Source of the DNA: Cupriavidus nantongensis
GTDB taxonomy: Bacteria > Pseudomonadota > Gammaproteobacteria > Burkholderiales > Burkholderiaceae
Length of the DNA stretch: 64,000 bases
NCBI RefSeq assembly: GCF_001598055.1
Contig: NZ_CP014844.1
Span: 2,596,967-2,660,966, forward strand
Direction: 5' to 3'
In this document: one piece after another, positions 18,783-26,929 of the stretch
How the letters are laid out: the number at the start of each line of letters is the position of its first letter
Position numbering within the stretch: the first letter of the stretch is position 1
Translations under genes and position numbers: made by a program
Notes under the pieces: model-generated
What the model saw: the letters and a program-made list of their open reading frames with translations, nothing else
Database searches by the model: none
What the model was told of the DNA's origin: nothing

Positions 18783-20736
18783 CATCATCTCTCCTTGTGT
18801 TGCGGAATCCCGTGAACACTCCCCGGAGGTCCCTGCTGCGATGCTCAGCAGATGACGTGGTTGGCTTCTCCGCTGGGTCGTACGCGATCTGCCGCTGTAG
18901 TTTGGCGATTTCCAAAGCTTCGCGTTTGCTTCGCTTTTTTGGCTTCTGGTCGATGAGTGCTTGACGCCTCGCCCTAATAGTTTCATGCACAGTCTGAGGG
19001 TCTCGTTCGGCCGGACTCGCTAAGGCTTTACGATTCATGAGTCGGCGAGCCAGAATCGAGTACTTCCAGTCAGCCCAGCGGGCGTCCGGATTTAATTGCC
19101 CGAGGTCCTGCCCAGTACTGAGAACGACGGCCCATGCTTTGCGAATGTCCATCCGCTGGACTTGAAGCTCCACTTTCTGTCCAATCAACGTGAAGTCAGA
19201 GGAAAGTCGCTCATTTGTATAGCGGCATCGATCAAATTGAACGTAGGGCCGCATGCCCTTCTTCACTGAACCACGGACACTGGCCACCACCTTATGCATC
19301 AGTAGTCGTAATTCTGGCTCGCTCGCGTTTGGCAAAGGCTGTGGTACCCAATCGAGTTCCGGCCGCATCGCAAAACCTTCCAAGGTGTCGCGAATCGTGC
19401 TTCGGAAGAGTTTTTCCGGCGTAAATACCGTGTTATGTTCTGCGATGACGGCATCGAGGATTGCCGTAAGATCCCTGTCACGCAGCGTGTACCGTGCTGC
19501 CTCCTTCTCTGGCTCGCGGCGCCGCGGGTCATGCGGCCCACTGCCATAGGTACACCGAAGTCGATGGAGGCCCCGTTCAGCGAGCTTTCCATTGAGTCGT
19601 TCAATGAAGGGGCGAAGCCACCAGGCACGTGGGACGCCGAACTCGACAGCGCAACCCAGTACATCGATGACATTGTTCACAAAGTCATTGGCAACGTTCG
19701 CCCACCCATTGTCGACTTTAAGTAAGCAACACCCCTGGCGGGCGCATAGGGGAATCAGATTCGACAGGAGCGAAGCCTGTTCAGGTACAACATCGCGCAT
19801 CAGTGGTGCGTCGTCGTCCTGTGCTGCCGGCATCAACGAACTAAGGACAGTCTGGAGGGCCGTATCGGACGACGGCTCGGCCTCATAAGCGACGTGATAG
19901 CCGCCTATGCCCCCACTGCACTCGTCGGCCAACAACCCGACATACCAACGAGCGACAAGCAATCTATGTAGGTGGCCATAGCGGTCCTCGAACTCGATGT
20001 ACCCGGGCGCATCCTGCCGGACATAATCTAATTCCAAGATCGAAAATGGCATCCACGCTTGGATCAAGCGTGGATGCCCTCTCCCGATCCTCAAGCGCCA
20101 CGCGGCGTCCTCCCCACTGCGCTCCCGGATGTATGCGGTAGGACTGGTTTTCAACCGCGAGTGCAAATATTTCTGCAGCGCAGAGTATCCGTGATTCTCC
20201 GTATTCAACGGCCACTCACCCGGCTTGAGCTGTCCTTTCAATTCCTCAAAGAACTCCTTGTGAATGTTGGCAATTGACTTCCTGGCTTCGACATACTCGC
20301 CATCATCATTCTGACCCAGAAACTGTTTTTCGACTCGCTTACGTAGCCAGGGAAACCGGAGAAACAGCTGCCCGAGTGCACCAGCGAATCCGCTTGAGCA
20401 ACTTGTGCCCAATACGAAATTACTCACCACCGGTTTAGTGCGCGTGTATGCCACCACGTGAAGCCCGGGATGAAGCGCACGAAAACCAAAGATCCGCCTA
20501 TCCGGAGCGACGACGAGGCAACGTTTGATGATGCGACGTAAATTATCATCTGAGATCAGCGTTTGTGCTGCAATGTCTCGGAAACTGTATCCTGCCATGT
20601 AGAGGGCGATTGCTTCTTTTTTGCGCGCTACTCCACGACGCCCATTTTCATCGAGTTGAGACACATCGATATCTGGCCAAGCTTCAATATCCTGCAATGC
20701 CGCAGGAATCAAGGAACGTCTCGCACCTGTTTTCAT
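18775..20736 (-). CDS. tnsB: TnsB-like DDE transposase of a Tn7-like element
   Basis: 653 aa. N-terminal DNA-binding region (helix-turn-helix near residues 40-75), then an rve-type catalytic core with D237 (LELDYV), D342 (KVDNG) and E379 (FIERLNG, in PRAWWLRPFIERLNG), then a Mu-type beta-barrel and a basic C-terminal tail. TnsB binds the element ends and performs 3' strand cleavage and joining. ATG overlaps the tnsA stop (ATGA). All catalytic residues are present, so it may be functional. Base composition is lower in G+C than the 37-64 kb region. Confidence 0.9.
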   Translation of the reverse strand: MKTGARRSLIPAALQDIEAWPDIDVSQLDENGRRGVARKKEAIALYMAGYSFRDIAAQTLISDDNLRRIIKRCLVVAPDRRIFGFRALHPGLHVVAYTRTKPVVSNFVLGTSCSSGFAGALGQLFLRFPWLRKRVEKQFLGQNDDGEYVEARKSIANIHKEFFEELKGQLKPGEWPLNTENHGYSALQKYLHSRLKTSPTAYIRERSGEDAAWRLRIGRGHPRLIQAWMPFSILELDYVRQDAPGYIEFEDRYGHLHRLLVARWYVGLLADECSGGIGGYHVAYEAEPSSDTALQTVLSSLMPAAQDDDAPLMRDVVPEQASLLSNLIPLCARQGCCLLKVDNGWANVANDFVNNVIDVLGCAVEFGVPRAWWLRPFIERLNGKLAERGLHRLRCTYGSGPHDPRRREPEKEAARYTLRDRDLTAILDAVIAEHNTVFTPEKLFRSTIRDTLEGFAMRPELDWVPQPLPNASEPELRLLMHKVVASVRGSVKKGMRPYVQFDRCRYTNERLSSDFTLIGQKVELQVQRMDIRKAWAVVLSTGQDLGQLNPDARWADWKYSILARRLMNRKALASPAERDPQTVHETIRARRQALIDQKPKKRSKREALEIAKLQRQIAYDPAEKPTTSSAEHRSRDLRGVFTGFRNTRRDDDV

Positions 20737-21362
20737 TTTTCGATCCTCGCTATCAAGGAACGACGTGAAAACAATTGCTTCTTGAGTTCGGTGCGCAAAG
20801 CGCCTACCGCCAGTTGATGCGCAACGGCGGCGAGCATAATGGCAACATCTATGCCTGGTTGAGCAAGAACTTCGCTCAGCGCAACGGTATGGCGGTTCTC
20901 AAAGAGTCCCCTGAGCACTAACAGTTCTTTGCCTGCGTACTTGCCATAAGCACGGGTACGTGCTGCACAGAGGAATCGCCAATTATGCGGGAGTAGCCCG
21001 GCAGCACGAATTTGTACTTCGGTCTTAACAATGATGGGATAGGGGCATTGATCTTCCTTTGGCAAGCCACGCCTGCTGAAATACCAGCGCTCAACGGTTT
21101 CATCCATATAATGGACGTCCACGGCGTTGGAAGCGGAAACATCGGCGGCAAGATCTGAGCACAAGAGATACCGGCAAATCTCGGGATTCCCCTCCGCCAA
21201 CATGAGGTGCCAGAAGCAAACTTGCCCAAATACCGCCAACCGTTTGTCATTCTTGGGAGACTCAAAGACGTACAGACTGCGCAAGCCTCGTCCAGGCAAA
21301 TCAACATAATGCCGCGCAGCGATCGTACGCGGCGTAACTACCGCATGTGCCTCGTGTTTCAT
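20733..21362 (-). CDS. tnsA: TnsA-like endonuclease (divergent)
   Basis: 209 aa, first gene of the transposition operon, overlapping tnsB by ATGA. Position and length match TnsA, the PD-(D/E)xK enzyme that cuts the 5' ends of Tn7-like elements. Candidate catalytic residues in the right order are E34 or E57/E61, D82 (VDVHYMDE) and K113 (IIVKTE). Classic TnsA blocks are not obvious, so the fold is an inference. The C-terminal 70 residues are helical and resemble the winged-helix tail of TnsA-type proteins. If it is a true TnsA, the element moves by cut-and-paste. Confidence 0.6.
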   Translation of the reverse strand: MKHEAHAVVTPRTIAARHYVDLPGRGLRSLYVFESPKNDKRLAVFGQVCFWHLMLAEGNPEICRYLLCSDLAADVSASNAVDVHYMDETVERWYFSRRGLPKEDQCPYPIIVKTEVQIRAAGLLPHNWRFLCAARTRAYGKYAGKELLVLRGLFENRHTVALSEVLAQPGIDVAIMLAAVAHQLAVGALRTELKKQLFSRRSLIARIEK

Positions 21363-21930
21363 CGCAGCTCCTCAGTTTGAGGGATGAGACCAGGCTTAAC
21401 GCGGCGGCAAACAAAAGATCCCCTTGACTTCCTGGCAAAAATGAACCAGAGTCAATCCAGACTTGGAGAAATTTCGGGCAAGCGCGCGAAAGGCACTGGC
21501 CAGGATTTTTTCAGGCGATAATGCTCCCTTTCATCGGGTCGGATGATTTGAAATTGGGCGCGAGATCAGCCGCTACTGATCTCGCGCCTTGTTGCGTCTT
21601 GACCACGAGCGCTTCGTGATCATATTTGTCATAGCTGCCTCCCCGGAAATACGCAAGCACTATCGGATTTGCCAGAAGCCAGCCGAGGTGATTATCAGTT
21701 ACTTAACGGGAGGAGGATGCTTGGTTTCCCGTCCGGCACGGAAATAAATCATTTTTTTATTATTCGATAATCGTAGATAGGCATTAATTCGTGCCTACAT
21801 TAGCGGTTTTCGGGGATTTTTTGAGGCTATACGCACCCGAAGGCGCTGAATAAAGCACATTCTGTGCCGGAGTGCCGTTGCGCAGCCCGCCCCCGAGATT
21901 TCCGGAATCCCTTTGGCATTTGTGCCGAAA
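21363..21930. other. divergent intergenic region between tnsA and the PIWI-RE operon
   Basis: No gene. By analogy with Tn7 the transposon end next to tnsA should lie here, but I find no convincing set of TnsB-type repeats or TGT-ended terminus. A perfect 12-bp inverted repeat (GCGCGAGATCAG / CTGATCTCGCGC, 6-nt loop) at 21558-21587 is followed by a T-rich stretch and looks like a transcription terminator. An AT-rich tract at about 21740-21785 is a likely promoter zone for the downstream operon. Confidence 0.5.
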
Positions 21931-21977
21931 GCAAGGCTCGACTAGGATATTAGAACGTCGGTTCTGACGAGCCTTGC
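21931..21977 (+). promoter_or_regulatory. nested hairpin in the 5' leader of the PIWI-RE operon
   Basis: Perfect outer arms GCAAGGCTCG (21931-21940) and CGAGCCTTGC (21968-21977) surround an inner stem-loop AGAAC-GTCG-GTTCT (952-965). The outer arm directly abuts the Shine-Dalgarno GGAGG (21978-21982), which lies 7 bases before ATG 21990. Position suggests either an operator or a translational control hairpin for the whole coupled operon. No T-run, so not a simple terminator. Confidence 0.6.
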
Positions 21978-21989
21978 GGAGGCGTTCTG

Positions 21990-23474
21990 ATGTCGGCATT
22001 GCTATTGCGGCTGGGAAGTCACAAAACATGGGAGGGATCCCTGGATGAGTTGACGCTCGCCGCTTCAGAGCTGATCGGCACTCACCCCTGGCAAGGTCAG
22101 ACGCTGCGTCCACCATCACGCTCCGTTGTCGTGGACTATCGCTCTGTGGGGCTAATAGCTCCAGCCATCCGCAAACGGTATCAGTGGGCACATCTGGTGC
22201 AGTTGGTTGTCGCCTGCGTGCTGGTGCAGTCAGGCCACAGCAGGAAGTCCGCAGCAAAGCGGATGCAGTCGATGGATCCCACTGAGCTGATTGCGCTGCT
22301 GATGCAACACAACGGGCCTGGTTCAGCCGAGATCGTTGAACCAGGCATTCCCACCGTGGATCACGCGCGCGCCTTGGGACTTGCCCACGAAGCCGTATGC
22401 TTGCTTGCGGTCGGCCTGGTCGACCATTTCCAGCGAGCGCGATCCGGTCGCTTGCTCGTTCATGATCCAGCGCTCTCGCCCGCCCTGCGCGGAGCGATGT
22501 TGCGGATGGCCAGCTTGCACGTTATGTTCGGCATGCCGGTTCGATCTGATGGCGCCCACACCCTAGTTGCACAATGTCGCCACACTTTGCGCGCCCGCGA
22601 GTGGGGCATACCGATTTTTGACCGCCCGGACTGTCGCTTTTACGGTATTCGCTTGCTCGATGCGCAGACTTGCCTTCCGACGATCGAGTGCATTGACTTG
22701 GCACGGCAGTCGGGTTCCGAGATCGACCTGAATGAGCAGCAGGCGTTTGCACAACTGAATTCGGCTTGCGACCAGTTCGGGATGCGTGGAAGCGACGTTT
22801 ACTCCAAGCTTCGAGAGTTCATCACGCGACATCCCATCTCCTCCCCCACAGAGATACGCCGATTTTTGAGTGCATCCAGCATGCAACTGGCAGCACCCTT
22901 TATGGCGACCTGTTACGAGTCGGTTCAACCTCACCACCTCGTAAATGGCGCCCTGCTACGCTGCGCGACTTGCGGCGCGCCGATGGCCAACTCAGTGATC
23001 AAAGGTCATGCGTGTTGCGCGGTACGTCAGTGCGGCGCATTCGACGCACCAGTACCCTGTCGATCGGCTCGACAGGTGCCAGTACAAGATGTCCTAATCG
23101 CGAAGTCGCATATTCTCGTGTACTGGTGTGGCCCAGGCCAAGACGAGGTTGCTCTGTATGACACCGCTACCGCAAATCCGCCCGGACTCGTGGCGACACT
23201 GTATCCCGGTCGAGATAAATGCGACGTCAGCCTGGACAATGACACCATCGGGATCGATGTCAAGAGCCATGCCAATCCCTTCCTTCTTGCGGACACCCTG
23301 AACCGAAACGTCGGGGGCCTGGAACTATTCCCAAAGAAATACATAGCCATCAACGATCAGGCCCTGTCGCGCTTCCCCGGCTATTTGGATACCTTGCGCC
23401 GGGAGTGCAATAGAACGGACATCGAATTCATGGCAGTTGGTGCTCTTCGCCGAAAGCTGAGGACTCGTTCGTGA
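21990..23474 (+). CDS. PIWI-RE-associated protein with zinc-ribbon and restriction-endonuclease-like domain
   Basis: 494 aa, first gene of the operon. Residues about 60-320 are helical and unrecognised. C325, C328, C342, C343 and C348 form a likely zinc ribbon. A C-terminal nuclease-like fold follows, with D-x-S in CDVSLDND (about residue 411) and GIDVKSH (about residue 421), reading as the D...DxK core of a PD-(D/E)xK enzyme. In pPIWI-RE systems the third component is such a REase-type protein. The stop overlaps the next gene (GTGA). Nuclease activity is inferred from motif and context. Confidence 0.8.
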   Translation: MSALLLRLGSHKTWEGSLDELTLAASELIGTHPWQGQTLRPPSRSVVVDYRSVGLIAPAIRKRYQWAHLVQLVVACVLVQSGHSRKSAAKRMQSMDPTELIALLMQHNGPGSAEIVEPGIPTVDHARALGLAHEAVCLLAVGLVDHFQRARSGRLLVHDPALSPALRGAMLRMASLHVMFGMPVRSDGAHTLVAQCRHTLRAREWGIPIFDRPDCRFYGIRLLDAQTCLPTIECIDLARQSGSEIDLNEQQAFAQLNSACDQFGMRGSDVYSKLREFITRHPISSPTEIRRFLSASSMQLAAPFMATCYESVQPHHLVNGALLRCATCGAPMANSVIKGHACCAVRQCGAFDAPVPCRSARQVPVQDVLIAKSHILVYWCGPGQDEVALYDTATANPPGLVATLYPGRDKCDVSLDNDTIGIDVKSHANPFLLADTLNRNVGGLELFPKKYIAINDQALSRFPGYLDTLRRECNRTDIEFMAVGALRRKLRTRS

Positions 23475-26400
23475 TCGTCAAACGTCTACAATCCCTCGGA
23501 CTACATCGGCTGGACCTATTGTGCGCCTACTTCGTCCACGAGCTTGATCTGCATACGCTCCAGCACGCACCGGCGCTGCTCATGGGCTTCCGTAGTGTGG
23601 CTCGTGCACCCTTGTTGCGTGATCGGGAGATTGAACTCGACAATCTCCGTCGAGCATGCAATGGACTCTCGACGGTTGCCGCACTGAAGGCCGCTGCGGT
23701 GCGGTACAACGATTCCGCCCTAGCCTCGACGCATCGCCGTCTATTTCGCATCGATGAGCGCTCTCTGGCCATCAAGCCGAGATTCGACATCGTTGCGCCG
23801 GAGCTCAGCGAGGCACTGGCAGCACTAAAGGCGCCTCACACGCCCGATGCACATGATCAGACGTTGGCGGAATCCGACAAGCCGATCGCCATTCACGTCC
23901 AATTTGGCGGTGAATCGCGCCGCTATCCGGTTCATGCATTGCCCGCGAACTTGCCGTTACCTCGCGCTCATGAAACCAGCCGACCACCGCAGCGGCACCA
24001 TTTGATTCCGTGGACTGACTTGCTGGCGGAAGCAAGTGAAATGGACGCCATTGACGAACGACTCCAATCACCGAGGCGTGGCAACTGGCAGCAACGTCTG
24101 CAGTCCGTTGCGCTGCATAGCATCGACAACAACGGCGACTTCAACGTCGAATCGACGTTGAACCTAGAAGGTCTGAAGCACCTGATAGGGTTACCAGGGG
24201 CAGGAAAAACAACGCTTCTCATGTGTTTGCTGCGCTATCTCGGCAGCCGGGGACTCAAGGTTGCAGTCTTCTTTCCATCCATCGAGGTATGCCGCCAGTA
24301 TCTCGATGACTTGCGTCGATACGATGTCCGTGCTGGCCTGCTAGTCGGGCAGTCACGCGAAACGCGACTTCGACATGCTCACAAGCTTGCTGAATCACTG
24401 GCAACAGGCGACCCCCTCCGTGGTTTCGGAACGTCCTGCGACAGTGCTCATCTGTTTGAAGGCGTCTGCGCTCTGCCGTCCCTCACCGAAGCACCAAATT
24501 CTGCCTTTGGCATCGCCGACTCCTTTTGCACCAGGGTTCTGCAGAATCCCGTCAACGACAACACTGGCAAAGCGACCAGCGATGGCACACTGAAGCGCAG
24601 GCTATGCCCTGTTTGGTCCCTGTGCGGGTACACACGCGCCGCCGCAGACTTGCCAAACGCAAATATTTGGTTAGGACACATCTTGTCCGCGGATACCCGC
24701 GTCCCAGCTCATACGACACTTCTCGATGAGCGCTACTTCGAGCTGATTGCACGATCCTTTGACCTCGTGATCTTCGATGAGGCAGACCGAGCGCAACAGG
24801 ATCTCGATCGAGGTGGTATTGCGGAACTTAGTCTTTCAGGCCACGACCGTTCATTTCATCGACAAGTTCAACGAAGTACACTACAGCCCATCGCATCCGG
24901 ACAAAACGCGGTCTTACATGGAGTCGAGTATGCCCAACTGGCAATCGAGATCGCAGAGTTCGAGAAACTGAACGTCGCGTTGACACATGCCATCCTGCGC
25001 CTAACGGAAGATCTGCGCAAGGCGTTCGACGGGTTGCTGATGTCCCCCTTACGAATTATTGGCGACTGGCTCTCTCCTAGGCGAGTCAGTTCGTTGAGCG
25101 ACGACTTTGGAGCGGATCCGCAGGCGCAGTCAAAGGATGCGCTGTGTGAGTTGTGGGAGAGTGCCGCGATTCAAGCATTCCAACTGCGAGGTACGAGATC
25201 CGTAAGCGTCGCGATTCCCGCTGATGTGACAATGCGCTTGGTTAGCGCCTTTCACATGTCCGCGGAAGAGGCATCAAGCCTGCACAGCGATCTCTGCCAG
25301 TTGATGACCAACTGGCTCGCCGAGTCAAGCCTGCAGGAACTATCCAACCTCGTCAAACAAATTGCTCGACGCTTACGTGATGTTCGGCGAGTGTCGAGTG
25401 AGGCAGAGGCGCAGCAATTGGTTGGGCTGCTGCTGCCAGTCACGTTCACGATCCTGAGCTATCGTCGCCTTTCCCCAAAGCTCAGCGACATGACAGCACA
25501 GGGCTTGCTTGATCCTGTCCGCATCGACGAACTCGCATCGCGATCCTTGCTGCTGGCAACACCCGACAATATCTTGGGCAGTTTGAGTGGGGTTCGCTTC
25601 TTCTCGACGCCCTCTCAACGCGACCCTTTGGCGCATGCCACAGACGTACAACTACAGTATGTCGTGTTCGCTGGTACACCTCGACTGCTAATGTACCGGC
25701 TACATGAGTGGATTCGGCGACCGAATGGCATGTTCGATGGTCCCGCGGTACTGCTTACCAGCGCGACGAGTTACCTACCGCCCAGCCCCGCTCACCATAT
25801 CGCTGTGCCCCCCCACTACGTCCTGCAGCGCGTTTCACCTGAGCGTGAGGACGTCGCCCCCTCAATGTACGAGTTTCGTCCCATCGCGGATGGACATGTC
25901 TCAGATTCGCCCACCTTCCTGCGCTTCAGCGGCGAAAGATCGGACAGCGTGCGCATGGCGAACCTTGAGAAAATGGCCTTCGCATTGTTAGACGGGGGAC
26001 TAACGGACTCTCAACTCGCCCGCGATTGCGACCACTTTGACGTGCGCCATGGCATAGCACGGCGCGCCGCATTCGTTGTCAACAGCTATGATCAAGCTCG
26101 CCGATTGAAGCAGTTTATTGATCAGCGGCTACCCGCATGGCGCGGCCGCGTTGTTGCGGTTGTGGATGACTTACCTGACGTTGGACCAACCGAAGGGTAT
26201 GTGACGTCGTCTCGCGTCGAAAGTTTGGGCGATGATGATGCATGGAGGTTGCTCATATTTCCCGCCGGCGCGCTGGGTCGCGGCACAAATATTGTCTTCA
26301 CATCCGGTCCGCGTCTGCGCGATGCGGCTCTCGGGTCGCTGTACTTTTTGACGCGTCCACACCCTGCGCCCAATGACATGAGCCTGCCTGTAAGCATGGC

Positions 26401-26929
26401 GGCACGCGCCACGCTCGACTTCGATCTTTGCGACGATGACTCCGTGTCCGTCGAAGAGATCGGTAAGCGCTTGCTGGCTGCACGCCGGCAAGCCTATCGA
26501 AAGGTTGGCAGGCTGCTGCGGCGCCCCCTATACGCACGTGCACTGGGCGACCTGTTTGAGCCTTTCACAGCAAATATCGCTGTCTCACTGTTACAGACGA
26601 TTGGCCGTGCGATGCGCAATGGCTGCCCTGTTCAGTGCTTCTTCATTGATCGCGCATGGGCGGAGCGCTCGGCCAAGGGCGAAGCGGATACGGAGACCAG
26701 CAGCATGCTCGTTCAACTTCGCCGGCTGCTCGAGCGTGGTGCGGCGTCTGAGGACCCCAAGGAAGCTGCGCTATACCGAGCTCTCTACGGCGCTTTCCTT
26801 GATCCGTTATCGAAGACCAAGGGCCTGAAAGTTGCCTTCGCGCGAGAAGACGCTCACCAGGATGAGCCTTGGACGGATAACCCCCTGTGGGTTGCAGACT
26901 CTCCCATCCAACAAGAGGCAGGAGCATGA
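23471..26929 (+). CDS. large DinG/XPD-like superfamily 2 helicase of a PIWI-RE system
   Basis: 1152 aa, GTG start overlapping the upstream stop. The N-terminal 200 residues are unrecognised. The helicase core shows Walker A GLPGAGKTT (G240-K246), Walker B VIFDEADR (D436-E437) and motif VI QTIGRAMRNG (Q1042, R1046, R1049). Four cysteines between Walker A and B (C323, C333, C379, C385) sit where XPD/DinG helicases hold a 4Fe-4S cluster. DinG-type helicases accompany pPIWI-RE proteins and are thought to open nucleic-acid duplexes, perhaps R-loops. ATGA overlap with the next gene. Iron-sulphur cluster is an inference. Confidence 0.85.
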   Translation: MIVKRLQSLGLHRLDLLCAYFVHELDLHTLQHAPALLMGFRSVARAPLLRDREIELDNLRRACNGLSTVAALKAAAVRYNDSALASTHRRLFRIDERSLAIKPRFDIVAPELSEALAALKAPHTPDAHDQTLAESDKPIAIHVQFGGESRRYPVHALPANLPLPRAHETSRPPQRHHLIPWTDLLAEASEMDAIDERLQSPRRGNWQQRLQSVALHSIDNNGDFNVESTLNLEGLKHLIGLPGAGKTTLLMCLLRYLGSRGLKVAVFFPSIEVCRQYLDDLRRYDVRAGLLVGQSRETRLRHAHKLAESLATGDPLRGFGTSCDSAHLFEGVCALPSLTEAPNSAFGIADSFCTRVLQNPVNDNTGKATSDGTLKRRLCPVWSLCGYTRAAADLPNANIWLGHILSADTRVPAHTTLLDERYFELIARSFDLVIFDEADRAQQDLDRGGIAELSLSGHDRSFHRQVQRSTLQPIASGQNAVLHGVEYAQLAIEIAEFEKLNVALTHAILRLTEDLRKAFDGLLMSPLRIIGDWLSPRRVSSLSDDFGADPQAQSKDALCELWESAAIQAFQLRGTRSVSVAIPADVTMRLVSAFHMSAEEASSLHSDLCQLMTNWLAESSLQELSNLVKQIARRLRDVRRVSSEAEAQQLVGLLLPVTFTILSYRRLSPKLSDMTAQGLLDPVRIDELASRSLLLATPDNILGSLSGVRFFSTPSQRDPLAHATDVQLQYVVFAGTPRLLMYRLHEWIRRPNGMFDGPAVLLTSATSYLPPSPAHHIAVPPHYVLQRVSPEREDVAPSMYEFRPIADGHVSDSPTFLRFSGERSDSVRMANLEKMAFALLDGGLTDSQLARDCDHFDVRHGIARRAAFVVNSYDQARRLKQFIDQRLPAWRGRVVAVVDDLPDVGPTEGYVTSSRVESLGDDDAWRLLIFPAGALGRGTNIVFTSGPRLRDAALGSLYFLTRPHPAPNDMSLPVSMAARATLDFDLCDDDSVSVEEIGKRLLAARRQAYRKVGRLLRRPLYARALGDLFEPFTANIAVSLLQTIGRAMRNGCPVQCFFIDRAWAERSAKGEADTETSSMLVQLRRLLERGAASEDPKEAALYRALYGAFLDPLSKTKGLKVAFAREDAHQDEPWTDNPLWVADSPIQQEAGA

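Noticed and set aside
21363..21930. Definite right end of the Tn7-like element
   Set aside because: Short TGTGCCG motifs (21863, 21921) and AT-rich tracts were considered, but no repeated 20-bp TnsB-type sites or target duplication could be matched to a partner on the left side.
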